From a virus, in IMG/VR virus record IMGVR_UViG_3300008111_000011, positions 1 to 64,000 of that record: a DNA stretch of 64,000 bases; one strand, 5' to 3'. Both the position numbers and the translations under genes were made by a program. The notes under the pieces were generated by a model. It did not search any database and was not told the origin of the DNA. It was given only the letters and a program-made list of their open reading frames with translations. Shown here piece by piece: positions 1 to 7,532 of the stretch (within the stretch, counting starts at the first letter, position 1; each line of letters starts with the position of its first letter).

Positions 1-46
1 ATCATCAAAAGGACTGATGGATACCCCAAATAAAAGAGAAAAGTGT

Positions 47-406
47 ATGAGTACTGTTATTCGTATTGCGATTTTGGGTTGGTCTGCCGCTCTTCTTACT
101 GCTAGTTATGCTGGGGCTCTATCTAAGATGGACCCCACTTTTATTGCTACTGTTTTCACCGCATCTGCTGCTACTTTCGGTATTAACACAATGAAGAAGG
201 GTGGTGATGATGATGATGAAAAAAAGACCCAACCTAAAAGGGAGGAGTTCGTAGAAACACCTCCAACTCCAGTCGCTGAGGCGATTGTAGAATCCGTGGT
301 TCATGAAACGATAACTGAAGATTCAGAGACTTCTCTTGAGGAAAGAGTTGAAGCACTTGAAGCAAAAGTTGATGAAGAAAAACCATACTCAAGAGGAGAT
401 CTGTGA
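47..406 (+). CDS. small membrane-anchored protein, unknown function
   Basis: Unrecognised protein of 119 residues. A hydrophobic stretch at about residues 5-27 looks like a membrane anchor or uncleaved signal. It is followed by an acidic run (GGDDDDEKK) and a charged C-terminal helix (SLEERVEALEAKVDEEK) that could form a coiled coil. An in-frame ATG at 17 would add ten polar residues, but GGA lies only 3 bases before it, so I prefer the ATG at 47, where the hydrophobic segment starts close to the N-terminus. The stop overlaps the next ATG. The soluble tail probably faces the cytoplasm; function is unknown. Confidence 0.6.
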   Translation: MSTVIRIAILGWSAALLTASYAGALSKMDPTFIATVFTASAATFGINTMKKGGDDDDEKKTQPKREEFVETPPTPVAEAIVESVVHETITEDSETSLEERVEALEAKVDEEKPYSRGDL

Positions 407-507
407 TGGGTAAACCAAAGAATAAAAAAAGCAAGTCTGCTAATGCTAAGCAGAATAGTGGAAATGCTACTGCTAAAAAAGCAAAGAATGGTGGAAAGAA
501 AAAATGA
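406..507 (+). CDS. lysine-rich 33-residue peptide
   Basis: Very short, highly basic frame (MGKPKNKKSKSANAKQN...) made almost only of Lys, Asn, Ala, Gly and Ser. It starts on the TGA of the gene before it and its last codons overlap the start of the next gene, the usual spacing of co-translated phage genes. A GAGGAG stretch lies about 8 bases before the ATG and would serve as ribosome binding site. Composition suggests a nucleic-acid-binding or disordered peptide, but no family is recognised. Confidence 0.5.
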   Translation: MGKPKNKKSKSANAKQNSGNATAKKAKNGGKKK

Positions 508-683
508 TTGAGTTTGTGACTTTGAGTATTGTTGGGCATGTGATAGTTGGACCTGATTTATGCAAAACAGATTTTTTAGGTGATAATCAAATATACACAT
601 TCACATACCCATGCCAAGAGAATGGAACACTCCAAAGAGGGAGTGTTGGAATGCTCCAATCCACAAAATACTCCAAGCAATAG
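504..683 (+). CDS. conserved-type small protein (MIEFVTLSIVGH...)
   Basis: A 59-residue protein with a hydrophobic N-terminus (MIEFVTLSIVGHVIVGPDLC) and two cysteines. It overlaps the stop of the Lys-rich peptide by four bases (ATGA) and its own end overlaps the frame starting at 611. The style resembles short proteins I associate with T4-like cyanophages, but that is an impression, not a search result. Function is unknown; the N-terminus may be membrane associated. Confidence 0.55.
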   Translation: MIEFVTLSIVGHVIVGPDLCKTDFLGDNQIYTFTYPCQENGTLQRGSVGMLQSTKYSKQ

Positions 684-811
684 ACAATCACACCCGCCTC
701 TATATGGAGACGGGTGATTTTTGGCATGAAGAACAGGCCCAGATCTTGAGAAAGTATGTAAAAGATTTGAAAGTCTGGATACACAAAGAAGAAGGATGGT
801 GGAATGAATGA
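611..811 (+). CDS. small protein, start uncertain
   Basis: Frame of 66 residues ending in a charged amphipathic helix (GDFWHEEQAQILRKYVKDLK) and a Trp-rich tail. The ATGA junction with the following gene at 808 argues that this frame is translated. The start is unclear: the ATG at 611 lies inside the gene at 504-683, and a later in-frame ATG at 704 sits within a GC-rich hairpin. No known family. Confidence 0.45.
   Translation: MPREWNTPKRECWNAPIHKILQAIDNHTRLYMETGDFWHEEQAQILRKYVKDLKVWIHKEEGWWNE
691..722 (+). terminator. terminator-like hairpin
   Basis: CACCCGCCTC (691-700) pairs with GAGACGGGTG (707-716) with one C-A mismatch and a six-base loop, then TTTTT at 718-722. It lies just after the stop at 683, so it could end transcription of the upstream small genes. 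It also lies inside the frame at 611-811, so it may instead be coding sequence that happens to fold. Confidence 0.35.
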
Positions 812-1554
812 AAAAATTCATTGCAGCAATCGGAATAACTTTAACTTTAACTCTTCCTGCTTACGCAGATAAACTTTTAAACACTCAACCTACAGTAAGA
901 CCTTACAGTTTAGAGGCAATGGGTTGTATGATACTTTTGGAATGTACAGAAGGTATTGAAAAATTAACAGCAGAATCTGAATTTTTAAAAAATCAGGACT
1001 TCGATCCATTTAGAGAGGAAATTGTAAGAATTGTAACTGCTCTCAATAAACTTGAAGTCCCTGTTTATGTCGCACCAGAAAGATATTTTACTCCAAGAAC
1101 AGTGGGATTATACAAACCAAATTATAATCGTTTCTTTATTAATGAAACTCTTCTTAAAGATCCAAGAGAATTTTTAGGAACACTTCGTCATGAGGGATGG
1201 CATACGGTTCAAGATTGTATGGGTGGTGGATTGAAGACTTCTTTTATGGCTCAGGTACATCAAGACTCAGAAATTCCTGCTTGGGTATTGAAATCAACTA
1301 GACTTACTTACGAATCTATGATGCAAAGTCGTGCAGTTCCTTGGGAGGCAGATGCAAATTGGGCAGAAGAACAATCAAATGTAACTGCTGAAAAGTTGGA
1401 GATGTGTACTCAAGGTCCATTGTGGGATCAAATTCGCCCAACTCCTTTGACTATGGATTGGTTGATTGGATGTGGATTTATGAAACCACAAGAAGGAAAG
1501 TATCCATACTATCCAAATAAAAAAGTAGAGTATTGCACTGAAGGTAAGTACTAA
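808..1554 (+). CDS. secreted metallopeptidase-like protein
   Basis: Protein of 248 residues with a clear signal peptide (basic MKK, hydrophobic core, cleavage after Ala20 in AYA). The mature part carries HEGWH at residues 128-132, the HExxH zinc-binding pattern of gluzincin metallopeptidases, and a PWE at 178-180 whose Glu could be the third zinc ligand. Four or more cysteines suggest an oxidising compartment, so the product would act in the periplasm or outside the cell. A second protein at 51388-51816 has the same HExWH...PWE layout. Substrate is unknown; a role in envelope remodelling or lysis is inference. Starts on an ATGA overlap with the preceding frame. Confidence 0.7.
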   Translation: MKKFIAAIGITLTLTLPAYADKLLNTQPTVRPYSLEAMGCMILLECTEGIEKLTAESEFLKNQDFDPFREEIVRIVTALNKLEVPVYVAPERYFTPRTVGLYKPNYNRFFINETLLKDPREFLGTLRHEGWHTVQDCMGGGLKTSFMAQVHQDSEIPAWVLKSTRLTYESMMQSRAVPWEADANWAEEQSNVTAEKLEMCTQGPLWDQIRPTPLTMDWLIGCGFMKPQEGKYPYYPNKKVEYCTEGKY

Positions 1555-1557
1555 ATA
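1550..1557 (+). promoter_or_regulatory. possible late promoter (ACTAAATA)
   Basis: ACTAAATA differs by one base from the NATAAATA form of the T4 late -10 element (TATAAATA). It lies 23 bases before the start at 1581, at the very end of the previous gene. Confidence 0.35.
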
Positions 1558-1580
1558 CAATATAAGCAATATAAGAAATA

Positions 1581-1901
1581 ATGAAATCTTTCAAACAATT
1601 TTTGTCAGAAAGTGTAACGATTGCTGGAGATTTCAACGGCAATCTTTATATCAATAGCTCAGAACCACAAGCACAACAAGTGGGTGAGGAATATGTTGCC
1701 GATGTAATGTGGAATGGAAATCTTTATAGATTAGAAATGGTAACAAAATCTGGAATTCCGACAAAGCAAGAACTTGGTGAACAAATTCAAAGAGAATATC
1801 CAGGGGCGATAGTTCATAACATTTATCCTGTGGAAGAAAAGAATTTTAATATTAAAAATTCTCAAAGATACCACCCTTCAAAATTAGAATGGATTGATTG
1901 A
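1581..1901 (+). CDS. putative internal head protein with capsid-targeting N-terminus
   Basis: Protein of 106 residues starting MKSFKQFLSES. This strongly resembles the capsid-targeting sequence of T4 internal proteins (IPIII starts MKTYQEFIAEA), which directs packaging into the prohead and is cut by the gp21 protease after a (L/I)xE motif; here LSE would be cut before Ser11. The rest is a small mixed alpha/beta domain with no recognised catalytic motif. A late-type promoter motif lies just upstream and the next gene looks structural, consistent with late expression. The inferred role is a protein delivered with the DNA; its target is unknown. Confidence 0.55.
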   Translation: MKSFKQFLSESVTIAGDFNGNLYINSSEPQAQQVGEEYVADVMWNGNLYRLEMVTKSGIPTKQELGEQIQREYPGAIVHNIYPVEEKNFNIKNSQRYHPSKLEWID

Positions 1902-1903
1902 CA

Positions 1904-3178
1904 ATGGCTCAGTGGAATAAGACTACACAAGACTTCTTAAATCAGGAGAGAAGTCTTTTTGAAACTTTTAATATTGCAGATCACTGGGGAAACCAGACAG
2001 ATTGGCGACCTCAGTTTTCCAACAATAACAGATTAAAAACTGCACCTTTCCAAACAGTTTTCTTCAATACTTTCCAGTATGGTAAAGAGACTGATGTTTG
2101 GGATGAGAGAATAGTTGGAGTTGGAACCGCAACTTGGAATCAATATTCCAGTAACATAATCATGCAAGTTGGTTCTACCGCTGGCAGCAAAGTTACTAGA
2201 CAAACCAAGAATGTGATGAGATACATTCCTGGCAGACCAGCAACATTGGCATTTGCAATCAGATTGGAACAACCTCAAGTAGGTATTCGTAGAAGATTTG
2301 GATTATTTGACGATAATAATGGCGCTTACTTTGAGGATAATGGGGGTACATATTCTTATGTAATTCGTACTAGCACATCGGGAATTACTACAGAAATAAG
2401 AGTTGGTAGAGATGACTGGAATGGTGAAAAGTTTGATGGTAATGGTTGGACTGGTGTAACCGCAGATCCAACAAAACAACAGATGATTTCTATTAATTAT
2501 GAGTGGTATGGTGCAGGAACAGTAGATTTTAATTGGTTGATGAAGGGAGAAACTATCAAGAGTCATACCTTTGATAACTCAAATAATCTCGATAAAGTTT
2601 GGTGTTCTAGTCCTTTTCTTCCAATTCGTTGCGAGATTGAGAATGTAACTGGTGTTGCAGGAACACATTACCTTTATCAAGGTTCTAATTCTCTGATTCA
2701 AGAAGGTGGTGCAGATAAACTTGGAACTCTTTTGAGTCAGTCTAATGGTATTACTGGCACTACAATGACACTTGCAAATACATTTTATCCTATTGTAAGT
2801 TTGCGTCTCAAATCATCTGCTCTCAATTCAGTAATGCTTGTAAGATCTCTACAAGCGGTAACTAATGATAATACTAATGTGTATTGGAAACTTTTGCAAA
2901 ATGCAACATTGACTAATCCAAACTGGACAAATCACGCAGATGTAGATTCATTTGTTCAGTATGATACTTCTGCAACTGCACTTTCTGGTGGTAGAGATAT
3001 TCTTTCTGGATTCGTGGTTTCTGGTGGTTCTAATTTGATAGAGATTGATAGACTTGCAGATTTACAGATTGGAAGATCTGGTATCGGAACAATTAGTGAT
3101 ACGATTACCCTTGCTTGTGCATCTCCAAACGTAAATAAAACAGCACTTGCAGTATTGAACTGGATTGAACAGAGATGA
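1904..3178 (+). CDS. virion structural-type protein
   Basis: Protein of 424 residues starting MAQWNKTTQDFLNQ, counted from the ATG just after the previous stop; a TTG two codons upstream is possible but unnecessary. It is rich in Gly, Asn, Thr and aromatic residues and poor in cysteine, with predicted beta strands throughout (for example RRRFGLFDDNNGAYFE), typical of phage tail or fibre-associated proteins. No enzyme motif is seen. The neighbouring packaged-type protein and late motif support a virion role. The exact location in the particle cannot be told from sequence. Confidence 0.6.
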   Translation: MAQWNKTTQDFLNQERSLFETFNIADHWGNQTDWRPQFSNNNRLKTAPFQTVFFNTFQYGKETDVWDERIVGVGTATWNQYSSNIIMQVGSTAGSKVTRQTKNVMRYIPGRPATLAFAIRLEQPQVGIRRRFGLFDDNNGAYFEDNGGTYSYVIRTSTSGITTEIRVGRDDWNGEKFDGNGWTGVTADPTKQQMISINYEWYGAGTVDFNWLMKGETIKSHTFDNSNNLDKVWCSSPFLPIRCEIENVTGVAGTHYLYQGSNSLIQEGGADKLGTLLSQSNGITGTTMTLANTFYPIVSLRLKSSALNSVMLVRSLQAVTNDNTNVYWKLLQNATLTNPNWTNHADVDSFVQYDTSATALSGGRDILSGFVVSGGSNLIEIDRLADLQIGRSGIGTISDTITLACASPNVNKTALAVLNWIEQR

Positions 3179-3327
3179 GTGAGTTTCCTTGGGGTGTTGT
3201 TATAATATTAACTTGTGGTCTTTCATTTACTGCATATATCATTTACTACATATTAAAATTAGCAAACGAGGAAATGAAAGATGAAGAACATTGCGATCAT
3301 TCTATCAGCGACGAGTCTGGCAATTAG
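3175..3327 (+). CDS. 50-residue membrane protein
   Basis: Starts by ATGA overlap with the structural-type gene. MSEFPWGVVIILTCGLSFTA begins a single transmembrane segment (about residues 7-28), followed by an acidic His/Cys-containing tail (DEEHCDHSISDE). It overlaps the next membrane-protein gene by 47 bases in another frame. A pair of small overlapping membrane proteins can suggest a holin or spanin-like role, but no lysis motif is visible and I do not assign one. Confidence 0.5.
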   Translation: MSEFPWGVVIILTCGLSFTAYIIYYILKLANEEMKDEEHCDHSISDESGN

Positions 3328-3493
3328 TGGAGCACTTTGTTATGGTGCTTATGTTACCTATAAAAAAGCAGAAGCAATCATTAACAACCCTGAGGAGTTT
3401 GTTGGAAAGGTTGTAGAAAATCAAGTCAACAAAGCATTTGAGAAACTACCTATTCCTAAAATAAATACTGAGAAGTTCAAATTACCATTCTAA
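3281..3493 (+). CDS. 70-residue membrane or exported protein
   Basis: Starts MKNIAIILSATSLAISGALC, a hydrophobic segment that could be a signal peptide or an N-terminal anchor. The rest is a basic amphipathic region (KKAEAIINNPEEFVGKVVEN) ending in IPKINTEKFKLPF. AGGAAATGAAAG before the start supplies a ribosome binding site. The stop overlaps the thermonuclease start (TAATG). Unknown function. Confidence 0.55.
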   Translation: MKNIAIILSATSLAISGALCYGAYVTYKKAEAIINNPEEFVGKVVENQVNKAFEKLPIPKINTEKFKLPF

Positions 3494-3930
3494 TGGATAA
3501 GGATCCTTATATTTACAGAATTAAGCAAGTTCTAAAGGTTGTAGATGGTGATACTATTGACGCTGCTATTGATCTTGGTTTTGATATCTCTCTTACTAAG
3601 CGAATTCGTCTTGCTGGTGTCGATACCCCAGAGAGCAGAACAACTGATGTGAAAGAAAAAACACTTGGTCTTGAAGTTAAAGAATGGCTCAAGAAAAAGT
3701 TAGAAGGACAAACTGATATTATTGTAAAAACAGAACTCCCAGATTCTACCGAAAAGTATGGTAGAATTCTGGGACATCTTTTTATTGGTGATAATGAAGT
3801 ATCAGCAGTCAATAAGAAAAAGTCTGTTAATCAGATGATGATTGATGAAGGATATGCTTGGGAATATGACGGTGGTACAAAGAAGAAAGATTTCGCTTTA
3901 CTGGAATCAAAAAGAAAGGCGGGCAGATAA
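3493..3930 (+). CDS. thermonuclease (staphylococcal nuclease family)
   Basis: Protein of 145 residues of the SNase fold, a calcium-dependent DNA/RNA phosphodiesterase. The catalytic set is present: D20 in VVDGDT, R39 in RIRLAG, D44-T45 and E47 in GVDTPESR, and R91 in KYGRILG, matching Asp21, Arg35, Asp40-Thr41, Glu43 and Arg87 of the staphylococcal enzyme. There is no signal peptide, so it should act inside the host, probably degrading host nucleic acid to feed nucleotide pools. It converges on the minus-strand gene that follows, with a 24-base overlap of the two ends. Confidence 0.88.
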   Translation: MDKDPYIYRIKQVLKVVDGDTIDAAIDLGFDISLTKRIRLAGVDTPESRTTDVKEKTLGLEVKEWLKKKLEGQTDIIVKTELPDSTEKYGRILGHLFIGDNEVSAVNKKKSVNQMMIDEGYAWEYDGGTKKKDFALLESKRKAGR

Positions 3931-4797
3931 TTTCTTAGCAATCTTTTTAGGTGGGGCATAGAGACCTTTAAATCTCTCTTGCCCTTCTTTTGTAAATTTA
4001 TCTTTCATCACATCATCAATAATAACTTTGTTTTCTATTTCATAGAGAGCATTCGTATCTACTTGATCTCTGATATACTGTTCTACGTTATCTGTTTGTG
4101 CAACTAAACGTGTACCTTCAGCAGAGTACTCAAATATATCAACGTGTCCTCCATCGGATAGAACATAATGGAGAACAGGTTTAGTCTGTTTGATTTTAAT
4201 TTTAAATTTATTTTTTGCTGCTTCTCTTAGCATAGGTTCTGCTGCATTCTTAAGAACATTTAAGACTGCTGTAGAAGCCATTGTTGCTGCAGTGGTAACT
4301 ACTGCGACAGCACCAGCCGTAGCAACAAGAGAAGGGTCAGGTAAATTAATACTGATTCCACCGACAGTAAAGGCAGGTTTGGGTAAATCTGCAGGAACTT
4401 CCGCAATCCGTTTGGGGGATTCAATAACGGGGGTTTGAATAGCAGGGGTTTGAGCAGATGGAGGAAGTTGGGGGGCAGGGGTAGGATCAGGTAATCCTCT
4501 TGATTTTTCTGGAGGTTGTTGTTCCTGTGGTTTTTGTTGAGGTCTTATAGAAGCATCAAATTCTGCTTGGGTTGGAACTTTTACAATTGGATATTGTATA
4601 GTTGTATTTGGTGCATCTATAACAGGAACTTCAAGACCACGAACAACAGGAGCATTTATTTGTTGGAGAATCGGTTTATCTACAGTCGGAATTACCGATG
4701 GACCAGAAATCCGATTAATGTTTGAGTTTGGAACATTAATCGGATTATTTCCGATTATCCTTACTAGATTTGTATTAATTGTATTGATTGGTTCCAT
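3907..4797 (-). CDS. proline-rich protein of unknown function
   Basis: Protein of 296 residues from MEPINTINTN; an upstream in-frame Met would add 11 residues but lies inside the preceding gene. It has an Asn/Ile/Pro-rich N-terminal half with PxxP repeats (PQEQQPPEK, PDPTPAPQLPPS), a hydrophobic Ala/Val/Thr-rich segment near residues 155-185 that could span a membrane, and a charged C-terminal domain (residues 200-296). It is last of a four-gene leftward run whose other members carry signal peptides. It may be a TonB-like or envelope-spanning linker; this is only suggested by layout. No family recognised. Confidence 0.6.
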   Translation of the reverse strand: MEPINTINTNLVRIIGNNPINVPNSNINRISGPSVIPTVDKPILQQINAPVVRGLEVPVIDAPNTTIQYPIVKVPTQAEFDASIRPQQKPQEQQPPEKSRGLPDPTPAPQLPPSAQTPAIQTPVIESPKRIAEVPADLPKPAFTVGGISINLPDPSLVATAGAVAVVTTAATMASTAVLNVLKNAAEPMLREAAKNKFKIKIKQTKPVLHYVLSDGGHVDIFEYSAEGTRLVAQTDNVEQYIRDQVDTNALYEIENKVIIDDVMKDKFTKEGQERFKGLYAPPKKIAKKLSARLSF

Positions 4798-5398
4798 CGA
4801 TTTTCTGAGACATTTGTTTGTACATATCAACTAAATCATCGTTATAGGTAGGAGTTTGTTGTGGAACTACTACGTTAATGTCTGCACAAACTTTATAGTA
4901 AGGACTTGCAGGGAAGAAATCAATACCTGATTTCTTTGCTTCACCGCACTTTAATAATCTTACAAGTTCAAAATCAAGTCGTGCTTTGTCTGCTTCTGCC
5001 TGTTGTCTTGAAATTTCAACTCTCACTCTTGCTTTGCATAATTCTTGCAATGAACCATCCAAAGGAATATTGAAACCCATTGATACTCCAGCATTACCAG
5101 AATATGAACTGAACTGTTCTGGGTCTTGACTTCCATTTCCATTACCAATTACAAAGGGGGCAAATGAAAATGTTGCTCCTTGGCAACTAACACCATTACC
5201 ATAAGTGTTCATTGCATAAGGACCTTGAAGTACCTGAACTGCCTGGTTTGTTACATTACCAGTAGCAGATGCTGATGGTCCTGCAATATTTGTATTGCTT
5301 GGTGCTTGTTGTGCAAATGCTGCTCCACTTAATATTATTGAGTAAAGACAGACATTGATGTAGTTTTTGATTGAGTTTCTGTGGTGCGATCTATCCAT
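4775..5398 (-). CDS. secreted protein of unknown function
   Basis: Protein of 207 residues. A polar N-terminus is followed by a hydrophobic core and a signal-peptidase-like site (GAAFA before QQAPSN). The mature part is Gly/Asn/Ser-rich and contains about five cysteines plus a heptad-like helix (SRQQAEADKARLDFELV). It overlaps both its leftward neighbours. The cysteines and signal peptide suggest the periplasm. Member of a leftward operon adjoining psbA; function unknown. Confidence 0.65.
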   Translation of the reverse strand: MDRSHHRNSIKNYINVCLYSIILSGAAFAQQAPSNTNIAGPSASATGNVTNQAVQVLQGPYAMNTYGNGVSCQGATFSFAPFVIGNGNGSQDPEQFSSYSGNAGVSMGFNIPLDGSLQELCKARVRVEISRQQAEADKARLDFELVRLLKCGEAKKSGIDFFPASPYYKVCADINVVVPQQTPTYNDDLVDMYKQMSQKIDGTNQYN

Positions 5399-5694
5399 GT
5401 TTCTTTAGCCACTCCAGGGCCGAGATAGGTTTCACTGAACTGGAATGGAGCACCTTGCGTCATAATCGAATAATTAGCACCCTTTTGAGGATTGCTGGGA
5501 ATGTTGATGTTCGTTCCAGATACAGTATAAGATTCTCCAGTTGTATATTCAACTTGGCGAATTGCTTCTACAATTTTTGTAGTAGATTCTGTAGTCGCAT
5601 TGATTGTACCCCTAGTAAAATTAGGCACAACACTTTCTGCTAGGGTAGGAGAACAGAACCCTAGCAGGAATAAACCTGCTAGGATATGTCTCAT
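5335..5694 (-). CDS. small secreted protein, related to its upstream neighbour
   Basis: Protein of 119 residues with a signal peptide (MRHILAGLFLLGFCSPTLAE, cleavage after Ala19). The mature region shares phrases with the product encoded just upstream: ATTESTTKI/SRITDSVQLKV, YTVSGTNI/YSASGTNI and QGAPFQFSE/PGQAFTFSE. The two are probably paralogues arising by duplication. Both look like small beta-rich periplasmic or outer-surface proteins. The start overlaps the stop of the upstream gene. Confidence 0.65.
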   Translation of the reverse strand: MRHILAGLFLLGFCSPTLAESVVPNFTRGTINATTESTTKIVEAIRQVEYTTGESYTVSGTNINIPSNPQKGANYSIMTQGAPFQFSETYLGPGVAKETWIDRTTETQSKTTSMSVFTQ

Positions 5695-6152
5695 TTAAAT
5701 ACGCTCAATTCAATACTACGTTGAGCAGTAGCACTTGTTCCTGCACCACCAGCAGTTACAGTAGGAACACCAGTTGGAGATAAGGTTCCTGCGAGAGTTC
5801 CTTTTTCTCCACCAACTTGAGTTACACTGTCTCCATAAAGATTTGGAGATCCAATAACACCGTTTGTTACTGTTTGATTTGTTACAGGAGTATCGGCAGC
5901 ATTGAAACTTTCTGAGAAAGTAAATGCTTGACCTGGAGTATTGATATCGTAGGTTCCGGCACCATTTACACCACCAAAGGATGTGGATTGGATATTAGTT
6001 CCTGACGCTGAATATGAAGCACCGATTCGTGTTGATTGAACTGCAGCACCATCAACTTTCAATTGTACGGAGTCAGTGATTCTTGATGTGATTTCAGCAG
6101 CATTAACTGGGATTGCGAAGAATAACGAAAAGGCTAGAATAAGTCTTTTCAT
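5691..6152 (-). CDS. secreted beta-rich protein, first gene of leftward operon
   Basis: Protein of 153 residues counted from MKRLILAFSLFFAIPVNAAE, a textbook signal peptide; an upstream in-frame Met would precede it with 33 polar residues and is unlikely. The mature chain is Gly/Thr/Ser-rich with phrases shared with the next gene (SASGTNI, AFTFSESF). It is divergent from psbA across a 257-base control region. The pair may form surface or periplasmic beta-sandwich proteins; no function is recognised. Confidence 0.65.
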   Translation of the reverse strand: MKRLILAFSLFFAIPVNAAEITSRITDSVQLKVDGAAVQSTRIGASYSASGTNIQSTSFGGVNGAGTYDINTPGQAFTFSESFNAADTPVTNQTVTNGVIGSPNLYGDSVTQVGGEKGTLAGTLSPTGVPTVTAGGAGTSATAQRSIELSVFK

Positions 6153-6208
6153 TTTTCTTATGTGATAAACACTATTGTTATTTAGCATGATGTCCCCATT
6201 CGGGGGGC

Positions 6209-6242
6209 TTGACGGGCACGGGAAACCGTAGTATGATAAATA
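6209..6242 (+). promoter_or_regulatory. psbA promoter: sigma70-type box fused to late motif
   Basis: TTGACG at 6209-6214, a 17-base spacer, then TATGAT at 6232-6237, a strong host-type promoter. The -10 box runs straight into GATAAATA (6235-6242), which fits the NATAAATA late motif. The same short stretch could therefore serve both early host sigma and late phage transcription of psbA. Confidence 0.65.
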
Positions 6243-6335
6243 GGTAAACAAATGTTACGGATTTCTAATAAATCTTAACATTGTTAAACACCCATTAACC
6301 GAGACCTATGGGGTGTATAAATTACGTCTCTCATA

Positions 6336-6401
6336 CCCAGTCTGAGGGTGACTGGGGAATAGTAACTCCACCATTTCCCTGATGGTCTTACTACTCTTTT
6401 T
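6336..6401 (+). promoter_or_regulatory. structured psbA 5' leader with terminator-like hairpin
   Basis: Two hairpins precede psbA. CCCAGTC (6336-6342) pairs perfectly with GACTGGG (6350-6356). Then TAGTAA (6360-6365) pairs with TTACTA (6388-6393), enclosing ACCAT (6370-6374) and ATGGT (6382-6386), followed by CTCTTTTTAAG ending 8 bases before the ATG. The second resembles an intrinsic terminator or a translation-control fold. No strong Shine-Dalgarno sequence lies between it and the start. Confidence 0.5.
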
Positions 6402-6409
6402 AAGAAAAA

Positions 6410-7489
6410 ATGACTGCTACAATTTCACGTCAACGACAATCAAATACTTGGGAACAATTCTGCAACTGGGTTACTTCAACCGATAATCGTCTTTATGTTG
6501 GTTGGTTTGGAACTCTGATGATTCCTTGCCTGCTTGCTGCTACTATCTGTTTCATTGTTGCCTTCATTGCTGCACCTCCTGTAGACATCGATGGTATCCG
6601 TGAACCCGTTGCTGGTTCACTCATGTACGGAAACAACATCATCTCGGGTGCTGTTATTCCTTCGTCCAACGCAATTGGACTGCACTTTTACCCCATTTGG
6701 GAAGCTGCTTCCCTAGATGAGTGGCTCTACAACGGTGGTCCTTTCCAACTTGTTGTATTCCACTTCCTGATTGGTATCTATGCCTATATGGGTCGTGAGT
6801 GGGAACTCTCCTATCGTCTGGGTATGCGTCCTTGGATCTGCGTTGCTTACAGCGCACCTGTTGCTGCTGCTTCTGCAGTGTTCTTGGTCTATCCTTTCGG
6901 TCAAGGTTCTTTCTCTGATGCGATGCCTCTGGGTATTAGCGGAACCTTCAACTACATGCTTGTGTTCCAAGCAGAGCACAACATCCTGATGCACCCCTTC
7001 CACATGCTTGGTGTTGCTGGTGTGTTTGGTGGTTCACTGTTCAGTGCTATGCACGGTTCTCTGGTTACTTCCTCACTGGTTCGTGAAACCACTGAGAACG
7101 AGTCACAGAACTATGGTTACAAGTTCGGTCAAGAAGAAGAGACCTACAACATTGTTGCTGCACACGGTTACTTTGGTCGTCTAATCTTCCAATATGCCTC
7201 ATTCAACAACTCTCGTTCACTTCACTTCTTCCTTGCTGCATGGCCTGTAGTTGGTATCTGGTTCACTGCTCTTGGTGTTAGCACCATGGCATTCAACCTC
7301 AACGGTTTCAACTTCAACCAGTCTATCGTTGATAGTCAGGGTCGTGTGCTCAACACTTGGGCTGACGTTCTGAACCGCGCTGGTCTGGGCATGGAAGTAA
7401 TGCACGAGCGCAACGCTCACAACTTCCCTCTTGATCTTGCTGCTGTTGAGAACACTCCTGTTGCTCTCACCGCACCTGCAATTGGTTGA
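6410..7489 (+). CDS. psbA: photosystem II D1 protein
   Basis: Full-length D1 (359 residues), the photosystem II core subunit that turns over fastest in light. Key residues are in register with cyanobacterial D1: Tyr161 (YZ), Asp170, Glu189, His190, His198 (P680), His215 and Ser264 (QB pocket), His332, Glu333, His337, Asp342 and processing after Ala344. Residue 130 is Glu, as in the high-light D1:2 form. The protein inserts in the thylakoid and would replace host D1 during infection. No intron is present. Preceded by a combined early/late promoter and closed by a UUCG terminator; its codon choice is more GC-rich than the phage average. Confidence 0.99.
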   Translation: MTATISRQRQSNTWEQFCNWVTSTDNRLYVGWFGTLMIPCLLAATICFIVAFIAAPPVDIDGIREPVAGSLMYGNNIISGAVIPSSNAIGLHFYPIWEAASLDEWLYNGGPFQLVVFHFLIGIYAYMGREWELSYRLGMRPWICVAYSAPVAAASAVFLVYPFGQGSFSDAMPLGISGTFNYMLVFQAEHNILMHPFHMLGVAGVFGGSLFSAMHGSLVTSSLVRETTENESQNYGYKFGQEEETYNIVAAHGYFGRLIFQYASFNNSRSLHFFLAAWPVVGIWFTALGVSTMAFNLNGFNFNQSIVDSQGRVLNTWADVLNRAGLGMEVMHERNAHNFPLDLAAVENTPVALTAPAIG

Positions 7490-7511
7490 TATAATATAAA
7501 AACTTAAAACT

Positions 7512-7532
7512 GGGGTCTTCGGACCCCTTTTT
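7512..7532 (+). terminator. intrinsic terminator after psbA
   Basis: GGGGTC (7512-7517), UUCG-type tetraloop TTCG, GACCCC (7522-7527), then TTTTT. A compact, strong intrinsic terminator 22 bases after the psbA stop. Confidence 0.9.

Noticed and set aside
626-647. Perfect hairpin AACACTCC/GGAGTGTT
   Set aside because: It lies in two overlapping coding frames and has no T-run, so it is not supported as a terminator or operator.
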